From assembly GCF_002952215.1 (NCBI RefSeq), contig NZ_CP022600.1, positions 2,232,001 through 2,296,000 on the forward strand: DNA of 64,000 nucleotides. The letters run 5' to 3'. The notes beneath the pieces are model-generated. The model saw only the letters and a list, made by a program, of their open reading frames with translations, made no database searches and had not been told where the DNA came from. Source of the stretch: Porphyrobacter sp. HT-58-2 (lineage in GTDB: Bacteria; Pseudomonadota; Alphaproteobacteria; Sphingomonadales; Sphingomonadaceae). Positions 21,612 to 33,728 of this stretch are shown here, one piece after another. The number at the start of each line of letters is the position of its first letter. The stretch's first letter is position 1. The translations under genes were made by a program, and so were the position numbers.

Positions 21612-23642
21612 TTACTGATCGAGGAACGACCGCATCTTGCGGCTGCGTGAGGGATGCTTGAGCTTCCGCAGCGCCTTGGCTTCGATCTGCCGGATACGCT
21701 CGCGCGTCACCGAGAACTGCTGGCCCACCTCTTCCAGCGTGTGATCGGTGTTCATCCCGATCCCGAAGCGCATCCGGAGCACGCGCTCCTCGCGGGGAGT
21801 CAGCGAAGCCAGCACGCGGGTCACGGTTTCCTTGAGGTTTGCCTGGATCGCCGCGTCCACGGGGATGATCGCGTTCTTGTCTTCGATGAAATCGCCGAGG
21901 TGGCTGTCTTCCTCGTCCCCGATGGGGGTTTCGAGGCTGATCGGCTCCTTGGCGATCTTCATCACCTTGCGCACCTTTTCGAGCGGCATCGAAAGCCGCG
22001 CGGCCATTTCCTCCGGCGTCGGCTCGCGGCCTTCTTCATGGAGGAACTGGCGCGAGGTGCGCACCAGTTTGTTGATCGTCTCGATCATGTGCACCGGAAT
22101 GCGGATGGTGCGCGCCTGATCGGCGATTGAACGCGTGATCGCCTGCCGTATCCACCATGTCGCATAGGTGCTGAACTTGTAACCGCGGCGATATTCGAAC
22201 TTGTCGACCGCCTTCATCAGGCCGATGTTACCTTCCTGAATGAGATCAAGGAATTGCAACCCGCGGTTGGTGTATTTCTTGGCAATCGAAATCACCAGAC
22301 GCAGGTTTGCCTCGACCATTTCCTTCTTGGCAATGCGTGCCTCGCGCTCGCCCTTCTGCACCATGTTCACGATGCGGCGGAACTCGTTGAGGCTCATGCC
22401 GGTCTGTGCGGCAATATCGGCGATTTCGGCGCGGATGCGCTCGATCGCGTCTTCCTCGCGTTCGAGGAAGGCGGCCCACTTCTTGTCCTTCTTCGCGCGC
22501 TCCTTGATCCAGGCGTCATCCATTTCGTTGCCGACATAGGCCCCGAGGAAATCGACGCGCTTGATCTTGTGACGCTCGGCCAGACGCAGCATCTGACCGC
22601 CCAGCGTCGTCAGCCGGCGGTTGAACGCGTAGAGATTGTCGACCAGAAATTCGATCTTGGTCGCGTGGAACTGCACGCTTTCGACTTCGGCGGTGAGTTC
22701 TTCACTGAGCGATTCGTACTTCTTTTCCTTGGCAGCCGGGAAATCATTGCCCGCCGCAAGGGTTTCGACCCGTTCGGCCTGAAGCTTTTCAAAGGCATTG
22801 AACAGCGTGGTAATGCGCGCGAAACGTTCGAGCGCCTCGGGCTTCAGCGCGGCTTCCATCTGGGCAAGGGAAAGGGTGTTGTCCTCTTCCTCGTCCTCTT
22901 CGCGCTTGGCGCGGGGCTCGCCGTCCTCGTCCTCGTCATTTTCTTCGGGCTCTTCCTCGACCTCGTCATCCTCGCGGATGGTCGGCCCGGCGGTGGCTTC
23001 GGAGATTTCGTCGTCGTCGTCATCCTCGGCGCCTTCGGCCATTTTCTCGGCCGGCGGTTCCTTGGAGAGCATCGCATCCAGATCGAGGATCTCGCGCAGC
23101 TGCATGTCGCCATTGTTGAGCGCTTCGGACCACTGGATGATGGCGTGGAAGGTGATCGGGCTTTCGCACAGCCCCATGATCATCATGTCGCGCCCGGCCT
23201 CGATCCGCTTGGCGATGGCGATTTCGCCCTCGCGGCTAAGCAGTTCGACAGCGCCCATCTCGCGCAGGTACATGCGCACCGGATCATCGGTCCGCTCACC
23301 CGTGGCGAGCTTCTTGTTGCCGGCGCGGGCATCCTTGGCGGGCCCCTTCTTTTCGCCGTCATCATCCTCGTCATCGTCATCGTCGGAGCCAAGCTCCTCG
23401 GCTTCCGATTCCTCGCCCTCCGCCTCGGCCTCGGCCTCCTCGTCGCTTTCGACGATCTGCACGCCCATTTCGGACAGGGCAGTCTGGATGTCTTCGATCT
23501 GGTCGGGGCTCATCTCGCCGGAGGGCAGGGCCTCGTTCAGCTCGTCGTAGGTGACATAGCCGCGCTTTTTCGCCTTGCTGATCAGCTTCTTGATCGAAGC
23601 CTCATTGAGGTCGATCAGCGGGGCATCTTCCTTCTCGGCCAT
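21612..23642 (-). CDS. rpoD: RNA polymerase sigma factor RpoD (sigma-70)
   Basis: Primary sigma factor, 676 residues. Region 1.1 at the N-terminus ([21 protein letters not shown]), region 1.2 [24 protein letters not shown], region 2 [48 protein letters not shown], region 3 [10 protein letters not shown] and region 4 [28 protein letters not shown]. Two strongly acidic low-complexity stretches (about residues 65-97 and 210-255) interrupt the protein, the second within the non-conserved region. Downstream of dnaG in the macromolecular synthesis operon. Confidence 0.98.
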   Translation of the reverse strand: MAEKEDAPLIDLNEASIKKLISKAKKRGYVTYDELNEALPSGEMSPDQIEDIQTALSEMGVQIVESDEEAEAEAEGEESEAEELGSDDDDDEDDDGEKKGPAKDARAGNKKLATGERTDDPVRMYLREMGAVELLSREGEIAIAKRIEAGRDMMIMGLCESPITFHAIIQWSEALNNGDMQLREILDLDAMLSKEPPAEKMAEGAEDDDDDEISEATAGPTIREDDEVEEEPEENDEDEDGEPRAKREEDEEEDNTLSLAQMEAALKPEALERFARITTLFNAFEKLQAERVETLAAGNDFPAAKEKKYESLSEELTAEVESVQFHATKIEFLVDNLYAFNRRLTTLGGQMLRLAERHKIKRVDFLGAYVGNEMDDAWIKERAKKDKKWAAFLEREEDAIERIRAEIADIAAQTGMSLNEFRRIVNMVQKGEREARIAKKEMVEANLRLVISIAKKYTNRGLQFLDLIQEGNIGLMKAVDKFEYRRGYKFSTYATWWIRQAITRSIADQARTIRIPVHMIETINKLVRTSRQFLHEEGREPTPEEMAARLSMPLEKVRKVMKIAKEPISLETPIGDEEDSHLGDFIEDKNAIIPVDAAIQANLKETVTRVLASLTPREERVLRMRFGIGMNTDHTLEEVGQQFSVTRERIRQIEAKALRKLKHPSRSRKMRSFLDQ

Positions 23643-23723
23643 AAATTCTCGTCAATCCGTTTCAGGGGTCGCCTGCCGCATTGCGCACCGCAGCAGGCCA
23701 CCCGTTAATCCCATCTCCGCCGC

Positions 23724-25586
23724 TCAGGCGGCGTCTTCACCCGTGGCGGCGGCCGCCTTGCGGCGCCCGAAAGCTTTCAGGCGTTCTTCGACTGCCATGA
23801 GCTGCGCGCGCAGACGCGTCTGTTCGGCAAACGATCCTTCCGGATCGCTATCGAAACGCGCAATGGTGGCCGCAAGCGCAGCCTCCAGCGCTGGCCGTTC
23901 GACCAGCAGCGACACAGCTTCAGCCAGTTCCTCGCACGCAGCGTCGGGATCGGTGCCTTCATCAAGAAAGGCGTATCGGATATCTGCCGACGGGACGGGT
24001 TGGCCTTGCTCGCTGCATATGGCGGTTGGCGGCTGCGAATCAAGCATTTCTGCAAGTTCGAACAGCGATTCGATCATCGGGGCCGCATCAGGGGTGGCTC
24101 GCGCCAGGGCGGAGAGGGCTTCAGTGTGGCGCGCAATGGCCTGCGGAAAACGGGCAAACCCGGCAATCACCGCCTGCAACAACCCTTGCCGCTGGGCGCC
24201 TGGCCTGAACCCTGAAAGCTGCGCGCGGGCCCCTTCGCTGAGCCCCTGCGGCTGAACCTGCCCGCTGCGACCTCGCGTGAAGGGCGCGCCGCGCTGGCTC
24301 GTTAGCGGGCGCTGCGGGCGCGGGGGATAGGCGAAGGCGGAGAAGCGGTCGGACAGCTCGCGGCGGTAGAGGCTCTTGACTTCCGGGTCGGCGATGGTCT
24401 CGACATGGGCCATCAGCCGCGCCTTCAATCCCGCCTTGGCCTCCGGGGTGGTGAGGGGCTGGGCATCGCGTTCGAATTCCCACAGCGTGTCGATGAGGGT
24501 GGCAGGCGAGGCAAGGAGTTTCTCCATCGCGCTCTTGCCCTGCGCCTTGATCAGATCATCGGGATCGAGCCCGGCGGGCAGGCGCACAATCGAAAGCGAG
24601 CGCATCGGGGCGAGCAGCGGCAGCGCCCGCGCAATCGCCCGCATCGCCGCCCGCTGGCCTGCCGCATCGCCGTCGAAGCACAAGACCGGCACCTCGACCA
24701 TGCGCCACAGCAGTTCGAGCTGCATCTCGGTGAGCGCCGTGCCGAGCGGGGCGACCGCATCGGCAATCCCCGCGTTGGCGAGCGCGATCACGTCCATATA
24801 GCCTTCAACCACCACCACGCGGCCAGACTGGCGCGCGGCAGGCGCGGCGCGGTGGAGGTTGTAGAGTGTGCGGCCCTTATCGAAGAGTTCGGTGTCGGGC
24901 GAATTCAGATATTTCGCCACCCCCTCACGCTTGTCGAGGATGCGCCCTCCGAAAGCGATTACCCGCCCGCGCGCGTCCTGGATCGGCAGCATCACCCGCC
25001 CGCGGAAGCGGTCGTAACGTTCGCCCTGTTCATTGTGGGCGCGCATCCCTGCGCCTTCGAGCATCTCCTCGCCGAATTGCGAAAGCGCGCGTGGCAGCGC
25101 CTGCCGGTCATCGGGCGCCCAGCCGAAGCCGAATTCCGCCATGATCTGCGCTGAGAAGCCGCGCCGCGTCAGGTATTCGCGCGCCGCTCCGCCCGACGGG
25201 CCGCCGAGAGCGTCCACAAAGAACCGCTGCGCTGCCTCGGTCACGTCGATCAGGCTGGCCCGCTGTTCGGCCTTCTTTGCCTGCACCGGATCGGGCGCGG
25301 GAACCTCCATCCCGGCCATGCCCGCCAGCTCCTTGATGGCGTCCATGAATTGCAGGCCTTGTTGGTCCACCATCCACGAAATCGCATCGCCATGCGCGCC
25401 GCAGCCGAAGCAGTGGTAGAACTGCTTTTGGTCGTTGACGTAGAAACTCGGCGTCTTTTCCTCATGGAACGGGCAGCACCCCTTCCACTCGCGCCCCGCG
25501 CGGGTCAGCTTGACCGACCGCTGGACGAGCGAAGACAGCGTGATCCGCGCACGCAGTTCGTCCTTCCATTGCGGGGTGATGGCCAT
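23724..25586 (-). CDS. dnaG: DNA primase
   Basis: Synthesises RNA primers at the replication fork. 620 residues. CHC2 zinc finger CCPFHEEKTPSF...FYHCFGCGAHGD at about residues 36-65. TOPRIM domain with VVVVEGYMDVIALANAGI near 255 and CFDGDAAGQRAAMRA near 305. A C-terminal helicase-binding region follows. Order on this strand is yqeY, GIY-YIG gene, dnaG, rpoD. Confidence 0.97.
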   Translation of the reverse strand: MAITPQWKDELRARITLSSLVQRSVKLTRAGREWKGCCPFHEEKTPSFYVNDQKQFYHCFGCGAHGDAISWMVDQQGLQFMDAIKELAGMAGMEVPAPDPVQAKKAEQRASLIDVTEAAQRFFVDALGGPSGGAAREYLTRRGFSAQIMAEFGFGWAPDDRQALPRALSQFGEEMLEGAGMRAHNEQGERYDRFRGRVMLPIQDARGRVIAFGGRILDKREGVAKYLNSPDTELFDKGRTLYNLHRAAPAARQSGRVVVVEGYMDVIALANAGIADAVAPLGTALTEMQLELLWRMVEVPVLCFDGDAAGQRAAMRAIARALPLLAPMRSLSIVRLPAGLDPDDLIKAQGKSAMEKLLASPATLIDTLWEFERDAQPLTTPEAKAGLKARLMAHVETIADPEVKSLYRRELSDRFSAFAYPPRPQRPLTSQRGAPFTRGRSGQVQPQGLSEGARAQLSGFRPGAQRQGLLQAVIAGFARFPQAIARHTEALSALARATPDAAPMIESLFELAEMLDSQPPTAICSEQGQPVPSADIRYAFLDEGTDPDAACEELAEAVSLLVERPALEAALAATIARFDSDPEGSFAEQTRLRAQLMAVEERLKAFGRRKAAAATGEDAA

Positions 25587-25592
25587 AGGCCT

Positions 25593-25943
25593 TTACTGCC
25601 CCCCATCTCCGTTCGTGTCGAGCGAAGTCGAGACATCTAGTCGTGGAGTGCCTGTGGATCGTTCGGCGGGCGGCTTGGCGAAGTGTGAGAGGGCTTGCCA
25701 ATCCGACCGTGCAAGCGCCTCCTTCTTCGCGCGATACCACTTCTTGATGGTCAACTCGCTTTGGAGCGCTTCGACGCGTGAAGGGAAATCCTGCGCCCAT
25801 ATGAGCGTGACGGGGCGTCGCTTCGACGTGAACCCGCAATAGCCGCCGTGCTGATGCTCGGCCATGCGTAGCTCCAGGTTGTCCGTGTGTCCGGTGTAAT
25901 ATTTGCCGTCGGAACAGCGCAGAATGTAGCACCAGAAGGCCAT
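25593..25943 (-). CDS. GIY-YIG family protein with a repeat-derived C-terminus
   Basis: A 116-residue YhbQ-like stand-alone GIY-YIG domain. The N-terminus reads MAFWCYILRCSDGKYYTGHT, then MAEHQHGGYCGFTSKRRPVTLIW and ALQSELTIKKWYRAKKEAL. The nuclease-fold core ends near residue 95. The last 20 or so residues (RLDVSTSLDTNGDGG) are encoded by one arm of the dispersed repeat described at 25607-25634, and the stop lies just beyond it. It is wedged between yqeY and dnaG, only 6 bp before the dnaG start. Activity not predictable; members are usually uncharacterised. Confidence 0.85.
   Translation of the reverse strand: MAFWCYILRCSDGKYYTGHTDNLELRMAEHQHGGYCGFTSKRRPVTLIWAQDFPSRVEALQSELTIKKWYRAKKEALARSDWQALSHFAKPPAERSTGTPRLDVSTSLDTNGDGGQ
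25607..25634 (-). repeat. Single arm of the dispersed REP-like repeat inside the GIY-YIG gene end
   Basis: CTCCGTTCGTGTCGAGCGAA and continuing AGTCGAGAC matches the arm shared by the elements at 25958, 27254, 57969 and 58854. No convincing second arm follows, so it is a solo or decayed copy. In the gene's direction it is read as VSTSLDTNGDGG, the same frame as in CarA and GlyS. Confidence 0.8.
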
Positions 25944-25957
25944 GTCACACTCATACG

Positions 25958-26032
25958 CGTTCGCCTCGAGCGAAGTCGAGAGGCCACCACTGAACGGCCA
26001 GGGGTGTCTCGACTTCGCTCGACACGAACGGA
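25958..26032. repeat. REPIN-like paired inverted repeat between yqeY and the GIY-YIG gene
   Basis: Left arm CGTTCGCCTCGAGCGAAGTC (then GAGAGGCC) and right arm GGTGTCTCGACTTCGCTCGA (then CACGAACGG) are imperfect inverted copies about 17 bp apart. This is the non-coding form of the family. It fills almost the whole 100 bp gap between the two genes and could form a long hairpin in the transcript. Confidence 0.85.
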
Positions 26033-26043
26033 AGGTGAGGGTG

Positions 26044-26499
26044 TTAGCTCAGCGCCGCCTTCACCAGCCCGCTGGCCAGCTTGCCGTCGAGCACCGCGCC
26101 GTGGCGATTGCGCAGTTCGGTCATCACGGCGCCCATGTCCTTCATGCTCGATGCGCCAAGCTCCGCCTTGATCGCTTCGATCGCGGCGCGGGTGGCGGCC
26201 TCGTCCATCATCTGGGGGAGGAATTCCTCGATCACGGCCAGCTCCGCGCGCTCGACGGCTGCCAGCTCCACGCGCCCGCCCGCATCGTACATCTCGATCG
26301 ATTCGCGGCGCTGCTTGGCCATCTTCTGGAGGACGCTTGTCACCAGCACATCATCATCGCTCACGGGCGAAGCGGCGGTGCGTTCCTCGATGTCGCGGTC
26401 CTTGATCTTGGCGCTGATCTGGCGGAGCGCGGCGGTGCGGTCCTTTTCGCCCGCCTTCATCGCGGCGATGGTGGCGGCCTTGATATCGTCACGGATCAT
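26044..26499 (-). CDS. yqeY: GatB/YqeY domain protein
   Basis: A 151-residue helical protein homologous to the C-terminal tRNA-binding domain of GatB. MIRDDIKAATIAAMKAGEKDRTAALRQI starts the protein; VIEEFLPQMMDE and the conserved DMGAVMTELRNRHG...DGKLASGLVKAAL near the end fit the family. Precise role unknown. Heads the run leading to dnaG-rpoD, a common association. Divergent from carA across 145 bp. Confidence 0.9.
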   Translation of the reverse strand: MIRDDIKAATIAAMKAGEKDRTAALRQISAKIKDRDIEERTAASPVSDDDVLVTSVLQKMAKQRRESIEMYDAGGRVELAAVERAELAVIEEFLPQMMDEAATRAAIEAIKAELGASSMKDMGAVMTELRNRHGAVLDGKLASGLVKAALS

Positions 26500-26644
26500 T
26501 TTCGGTCATTTCCTGTGGATGGGTTTCGTGGGCGGGCCTCTAACGCAAATAGTGGGCCAAGCCTAGGTTGACGCGCGGGGTGCATGTCCCTAGCGGACGA
26601 AACTTAGCAACATCGCTGGCAACACCCGCAAACGGAGCGCCCCA

Positions 26645-27910
26645 ATGGCCGACCCCGCAACTTTTCGTGCGCAACCTTCAGGGGCAACCGGCGTTCTGGT
26701 TCTGGCTGATGGCACGGTGATCTGGGGGCGCGGCTTCGGTGCCGTGGGCAGCGCGGTGGGCGAGGTGTGCTTCAACACCGCGATGACCGGCTATCAGGAG
26801 GTGATGACCGATCCCAGCTACGCCGCGCAGATCGTCACCTTCACCTTCCCGCACATCGGCAATGTCGGCGCCAATGCCGAGGACGTGGAAAGCCGCGTGG
26901 AAGGCGCAGTCGGTTGCATCGTGCGCGAGGATGTGACCGAGCCTTCGAGCTTCCGTTCGATCGAGCGGTTCGCCGACTGGATGGCGCGCAACGGCAAGAT
27001 CGGCCTTTCGGGCGTCGACACCCGCGCGCTCACCCGCCGCATCCGCCAGTCCGGCGCGCCCAATGCGGTGATCGCCCATGCGCCGGACGGCAAGTTCGAC
27101 CTGCCTGCGCTGCTCAAGCGGGCGCAGGAGTGGCCGGGCCTTGAGGGCATGGATCTTGCGGTGCGGGTGACGCGCGGCGCTGATGAACGATGGGACGGCG
27201 GTGCTTGGCAGTTGGGCAAGGGCTATGGGCGCGCGCCTTGGCCCAAGCCAGTTCCGTTCGCCTCGAGCGAAGTCGAGAGGCCGGAGAGCGGTGTCTCGAC
27301 TACGCTCGACACGAACGGAGGTGGGAAACTCCCTCACGTGGTCGCGATCGATTACGGCGCGAAGGACAACATCTTCCGCAATCTGGTGAAGGCCGGGGCG
27401 CGGGTGACGGTGGTGCCGGCGAAGACCTCGTTCGACGAGATCATGGCCTTGCAGCCCGACGGCGTGTTCCTGTCCAACGGCCCGGGCGATCCGGCGGCGA
27501 CCGGCGAATATGCCGTGCCGGTGATCAAGGCGCTGCTCGATGCCGATGTGCCGCTGTTCGGCATCTGCCTCGGCCACCAGATGCTCGCGCTGGCGGCGGG
27601 GGCGAAGACGATCAAGATGCACCAGGGCCACCGCGGCGCGAACCACCCCGTCCAGCGCGTCGGGGAAGGGTGGGGCGAGACCACCGGCCTCGTCGAGATC
27701 ACCTCGATGAACCACGGCTTCGCGGTGGACGCCGCAACCCTGCCGGAGAACGTCGAGCAGACCCACGTCTCGCTGTTCGACGGGACGAATTGCGGGATCG
27801 CGATCAAGGGCAAGAAGGCCTTCGCGGTGCAGTATCATCCGGAGGCGTCACCGGGGCCACAGGATAGCTTCTACCTGTTCGAGAAGTTCGTGGGGGGGCT
27901 GGGAGACTAA
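26645..27910 (+). CDS. carA: Carbamoyl-phosphate synthase small subunit with an in-frame repeat insertion
   Basis: Glutaminase subunit supplying ammonia to CarB for arginine and pyrimidine synthesis. 421 residues. The N-terminal domain shows [26 protein letters not shown] and [15 protein letters not shown]. The class I amidotransferase domain shows [28 protein letters not shown] with the nucleophile Cys, and [13 protein letters not shown] with the His/Glu. Residues about 204-225 ([21 protein letters not shown]) are encoded by a 65 bp dispersed repeat inserted exactly in the linker before [17 protein letters not shown]. All catalytic residues remain. Confidence 0.96.
   Translation: MADPATFRAQPSGATGVLVLADGTVIWGRGFGAVGSAVGEVCFNTAMTGYQEVMTDPSYAAQIVTFTFPHIGNVGANAEDVESRVEGAVGCIVREDVTEPSSFRSIERFADWMARNGKIGLSGVDTRALTRRIRQSGAPNAVIAHAPDGKFDLPALLKRAQEWPGLEGMDLAVRVTRGADERWDGGAWQLGKGYGRAPWPKPVPFASSEVERPESGVSTTLDTNGGGKLPHVVAIDYGAKDNIFRNLVKAGARVTVVPAKTSFDEIMALQPDGVFLSNGPGDPAATGEYAVPVIKALLDADVPLFGICLGHQMLALAAGAKTIKMHQGHRGANHPVQRVGEGWGETTGLVEITSMNHGFAVDAATLPENVEQTHVSLFDGTNCGIAIKGKKAFAVQYHPEASPGPQDSFYLFEKFVGGLGD
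27254..27318 (+). repeat. REPIN-like element inserted in frame in carA
   Basis: Left arm CCGTTCGCCTCGAGCGAAGT and right arm GTGTCTCGACTACGCTCGAC followed by ACGAACGG, in inverted orientation about 10 bp apart. Both arms lack stops in the carA frame. Same family as the elements at 25958, 57969 and 58854. Confidence 0.9.
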
Positions 27911-27913
27911 GCA

Positions 27914-28137
27914 ATGGCAGTCGTAAAACAGTTTTCGGTCGAACCTCAAAACTCTCGGATTGGCCATACTGAGTGCTCTGGAGTGATAAGGGCAATCGAG
28001 GTGGATGGAGAGAAGTTCATCCAGATCGACACGTACGGCTCCAAAGATCGAGAATTCCAGAACAAACTCTCTCAATCGCTAAGGCTCACTGAGGGCGCGT
28101 TTAACCAACTGATGAAGCTAGGCGAAAAGCACTTCTA

Positions 28138-28138
<1 letters not shown>
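27914..28138 (+). CDS. Small low-GC ORF between carA and carB, function unknown
   Basis: A 74-residue soluble protein ([17 protein letters not shown]...) rich in charged residues, with a conserved-looking core [20 protein letters not shown]. It begins 3 nt after the carA stop, and its stop overlaps the carB start (TAATG). The base composition is visibly lower in GC, with A/T-ending codons that differ from carA and carB. Not recognised. Likely acquired by horizontal transfer and fitted into the operon without breaking coupling. Confidence 0.75.
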
Positions 28139-31464
<3,326 letters not shown>

Positions 31465-31592
31465 CTTGCAGTCTCTGAGCCTTGCCCCCTGAAATCGAAA
31501 GTGCCTGACGTCGTGCCACTTGGTCGGCGTTGAACCCTTTCTTTTCCTTGGGCCGGCAGGGCAGGACACAACGGACGGAAAGACGATAAGCT

Positions 31593-32069
31593 ATGGCGAC
31601 GATGGAAAAGGTCCCGATGCTGGCCGAGGGTTACGAGCGGCTGACCGCTGACCTCAAGGTGCTGCGCGAGGAACGCCCGAAAATCGTCGAGGCGATCGAG
31701 GAAGCGCGGGCGCATGGTGATCTGTCGGAAAATGCCGAATATCACGCCGCCAAGGAGCGTCAGGGCCAGGTCGAAGCGCAGATCGCCGAGCTTGAGGACA
31801 AGGTCAGCCGCGCGCAGATCATCGATCCCACCACGCTGTCGGGTGACAAGATCATCTTCGGCGCCACCGTTACCCTGCTTGACGAGAACGACAAGCCGAT
31901 CCGCTACCAGATCGTCGGCCAGACCGAGGCGGATGCGAACAAGGGGCGGATTTCGTACAATTCGCCGCTGGCGCGCGCGCTGATCGGCAAGATCGTCGGC
32001 GACGAGATCGAGGTGACGGTGCCTTCGGGCGAAAAGTTCTACCTCGTCGAAAAGATCGAGTTCATCTGA
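31593..32069 (+). CDS. greA: Transcription elongation factor GreA
   Basis: Rescues backtracked RNA polymerase by stimulating RNA cleavage. 158 residues. N-terminal coiled coil with acidic tip ([23 protein letters not shown]) and C-terminal FKBP-like domain ([27 protein letters not shown]). Separate from carB by 128 bp, where no clear terminator was seen. Confidence 0.97.
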   Translation: MATMEKVPMLAEGYERLTADLKVLREERPKIVEAIEEARAHGDLSENAEYHAAKERQGQVEAQIAELEDKVSRAQIIDPTTLSGDKIIFGATVTLLDENDKPIRYQIVGQTEADANKGRISYNSPLARALIGKIVGDEIEVTVPSGEKFYLVEKIEFI

Positions 32070-32080
32070 GGCGCAGGGGC

Positions 32081-32368
32081 GTGGCTGTCCCGCCCGTCAG
32101 ACCGCTGGCCGAACGCCGCTTGGTACAGCACTTTCGCGATGCTGGCGCGGTCAGCATGGCCGACGCCATTCCCTTTGCCCCAGCCACACCAAGCCGTCAG
32201 CGCGCCTTCGATCGGCTGAAGGGCGCAGACGTGCTCAGGACGGACGGGCAAGGGCGCTGGTGGCTGGAAGAGGAGCGCTGGCACGACAGGCGCTCCGATC
32301 GCCGGGCAAGGGTGGTGCTGACCATGCTGGCGGTCGCTGCCGCAGGGGCCTTTGCAGCCCTGCGCTGA
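32081..32368 (+). CDS. Small basic protein with a C-terminal membrane segment
   Basis: A 95-residue protein from GTG 32081, 11 bp after greA and preceded by CAGGGGC. An Arg-rich soluble region (ERRLVQHFRDAGAVSMADAIPF, DRLKGADVLR, WWLEEERW) precedes one hydrophobic helix near the C-terminus (VVLTMLAVAAAGAFAAL). Not recognised; codon use is like that of its neighbours. Confidence 0.6.
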   Translation: MAVPPVRPLAERRLVQHFRDAGAVSMADAIPFAPATPSRQRAFDRLKGADVLRTDGQGRWWLEEERWHDRRSDRRARVVLTMLAVAAAGAFAALR

Positions 32369-32448
32369 TCGGCCTTGCTCACCGCCAGACCGGTGTCAGG
32401 CCGCAGTCAGACCCGTGCCAGACCCCCTCTTGCCCGGCTTTGCGGGCG

Positions 32449-32464
32449 TGTTTCATGTGAAACA
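32449..32464. promoter_or_regulatory. parS-like ParB binding site
   Basis: TGTTTCATGTGAAACA has 7-bp perfect arms around a TG centre and differs from the near-universal chromosomal parS (TGTTTCACGTGAAACA) at one central base. It sits in the 111 bp gap between two convergent genes, as parS sites often do. ParA/ParB genes and dnaA are not in the window, so binding is unproven. Confidence 0.55.
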
Positions 32465-32479
32465 AGGGGGCAGGCGCGC

Positions 32480-32710
32480 TCAGTCTTCCGGGGTCAGCAG
32501 CTTGTGGATGTGGACCACCACATACTTCATTTCGGCATCATCAACCGTGCGCTGCGCCTGCGCGCGCCAGGCGTCGACCGCGGCGTCGTAGGAGCTGAAG
32601 ACGCCGACGACGTGGATGCTTTCAGGATCCTGGAATTCGATGCCGCGCGGATCTTTCACGCGGCCGCCCATCACGAGGTGGAGGCGCTGGGTGGGGGTGG
32701 TTTCTGCCAT
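32480..32710 (-). CDS. DUF4170-like small protein
   Basis: A 76-residue protein from ATG 32710 (MAETTPTQRLHLVMGGRV), with AAGGA about 10 nt upstream. It continues KDPRGIEFQDPESIHVVGVFSSYDAAVDAWRAQAQRTVDDAEMKYVVVHIHKLL, with no break within these parts; this matches a conserved alphaproteobacterial family of unknown function. Confidence 0.75.
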   Translation of the reverse strand: MAETTPTQRLHLVMGGRVKDPRGIEFQDPESIHVVGVFSSYDAAVDAWRAQAQRTVDDAEMKYVVVHIHKLLTPED

Positions 32711-32793
32711 GTCTGCAAAGTCCTTGGGGAGGAACGATGCGCGCCCCTTAGCGCCTGCCACGCCAAGGGCAACCCTTGGCACGTTGCAAAAAC

Positions 32794-33357
32794 CTAACCC
32801 TTTGTTCCGCGTGTCAGATTGCTGGCGGAACTGACCGCCTTGCGGGCGAGGGCGCGGGTGCCATCCGCTGCTGAACTGGCCGCCTCCGATGCACTGGCAG
32901 AAAGCTTACGCGCCTGTGCGCCGGCGGCATCGCCCAACTCTTCGGCACGCTCCTGCCCCGCACGAGCCGTCTCGACAAGATCGTCGATCAGCGAGAGGAC
33001 ATAGGCCACCGCCGCCTCGCCCAGCATCGTCCCGATCCGCGAACCCCCGCGTGCCGCGACATTCTTGACGCCAGAGGTTGCGCTTGAAGCAGCACCGGAA
33101 ATTGCCTCGCCTGCGTTACCGATTGCACGCCCTGCGACCCTGCGACCGGGGCGGGTGAGCAGGCCGATCACCAGACCCGCCGCAAGCGCACCGCCGATCA
33201 CCGTCAAGGGATTGGCGCGGGTGTAATCCACCGCTGCCGCAGCGACATCGCGGGCCTGCTCGGCAATGCTGCGTTCGGCATTGCGGCGTTCGGCCGCCTC
33301 GATCCGCGCGCGCAGGGCATCGCGGCTATCGACAGTGGGGCGGGGCAGGGTGCTCAT
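32794..33357 (-). CDS. YqjD/ElaB-like membrane-anchored helical protein
   Basis: A 187-residue Ala-rich helical protein. The N-terminal RARIEAAERRNAERSIAEQARDVAAAAVDYTRANPLTVIGGALAAGLVIGLL resembles the DUF883 pattern: a helix, then a TRANP...G-rich membrane segment. A long amphipathic Ala/Ser helix follows. Last gene of a four-gene operon, overlapping the preceding one by 4 bases (ATGA). DUF883 proteins in E. coli bind ribosomes at the membrane in stationary phase; a similar role here is only a guess. Confidence 0.6.
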   Translation of the reverse strand: MSTLPRPTVDSRDALRARIEAAERRNAERSIAEQARDVAAAAVDYTRANPLTVIGGALAAGLVIGLLTRPGRRVAGRAIGNAGEAISGAASSATSGVKNVAARGGSRIGTMLGEAAVAYVLSLIDDLVETARAGQERAEELGDAAGAQARKLSASASEAASSAADGTRALARKAVSSASNLTRGTKG

Positions 33358-33728
33358 TCGTCGTCTCCTCCAGCGGCTTCTGCATCGGGCGCGGCCTCGC
33401 CCGGGTTGTCTTCTACGTCTTCGTCCAGACCGAGCGTTTCGATCCAGTCGAGGATCGGGCCGCGCGCCAGAAACAGGATGATCGCGCCGACCAGCAAGGC
33501 CAGCACGCCCTTGTAATCATTGGCCTGAGCCATCGCCTGCGCCAGCACGTCGCGTGCGCCGGTGCGGATGCGTGTGGAGATCGTGCCGGTCACACCCGAT
33601 GACACGCGCGATGCGATCCCTTCCTCGGCAAGGCTCGCACGCAGATGCTCGATGTCCTCGATCAGCACGGCGCGGGCCGCATCGCGCAGAGCGCGGTCTT
33701 CGATGAAGCGGGCGGGCAGACGGGTCAT
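33354..33728 (-). CDS. Membrane protein of the four-gene envelope operon
   Basis: A 124-residue protein with a basic/amphipathic N-terminal half (RALRDAARAVLIEDIEHLRASLAEEG), one hydrophobic segment (GVLALLVGAIILFLARG) and an acidic C-terminal tail. Not recognised. Overlaps both neighbours by 4 bases, so strongly coupled. Confidence 0.65.
   Translation of the reverse strand: MTRLPARFIEDRALRDAARAVLIEDIEHLRASLAEEGIASRVSSGVTGTISTRIRTGARDVLAQAMAQANDYKGVLALLVGAIILFLARGPILDWIETLGLDEDVEDNPGEAAPDAEAAGGDDE

Noticed and set aside
25958..26032. CRISPR or insertion-sequence end
   Set aside because: Only paired inverted arms without a repeat-spacer array, and no transposase gene or target duplication nearby; the copies elsewhere fit a REPIN-like family better.
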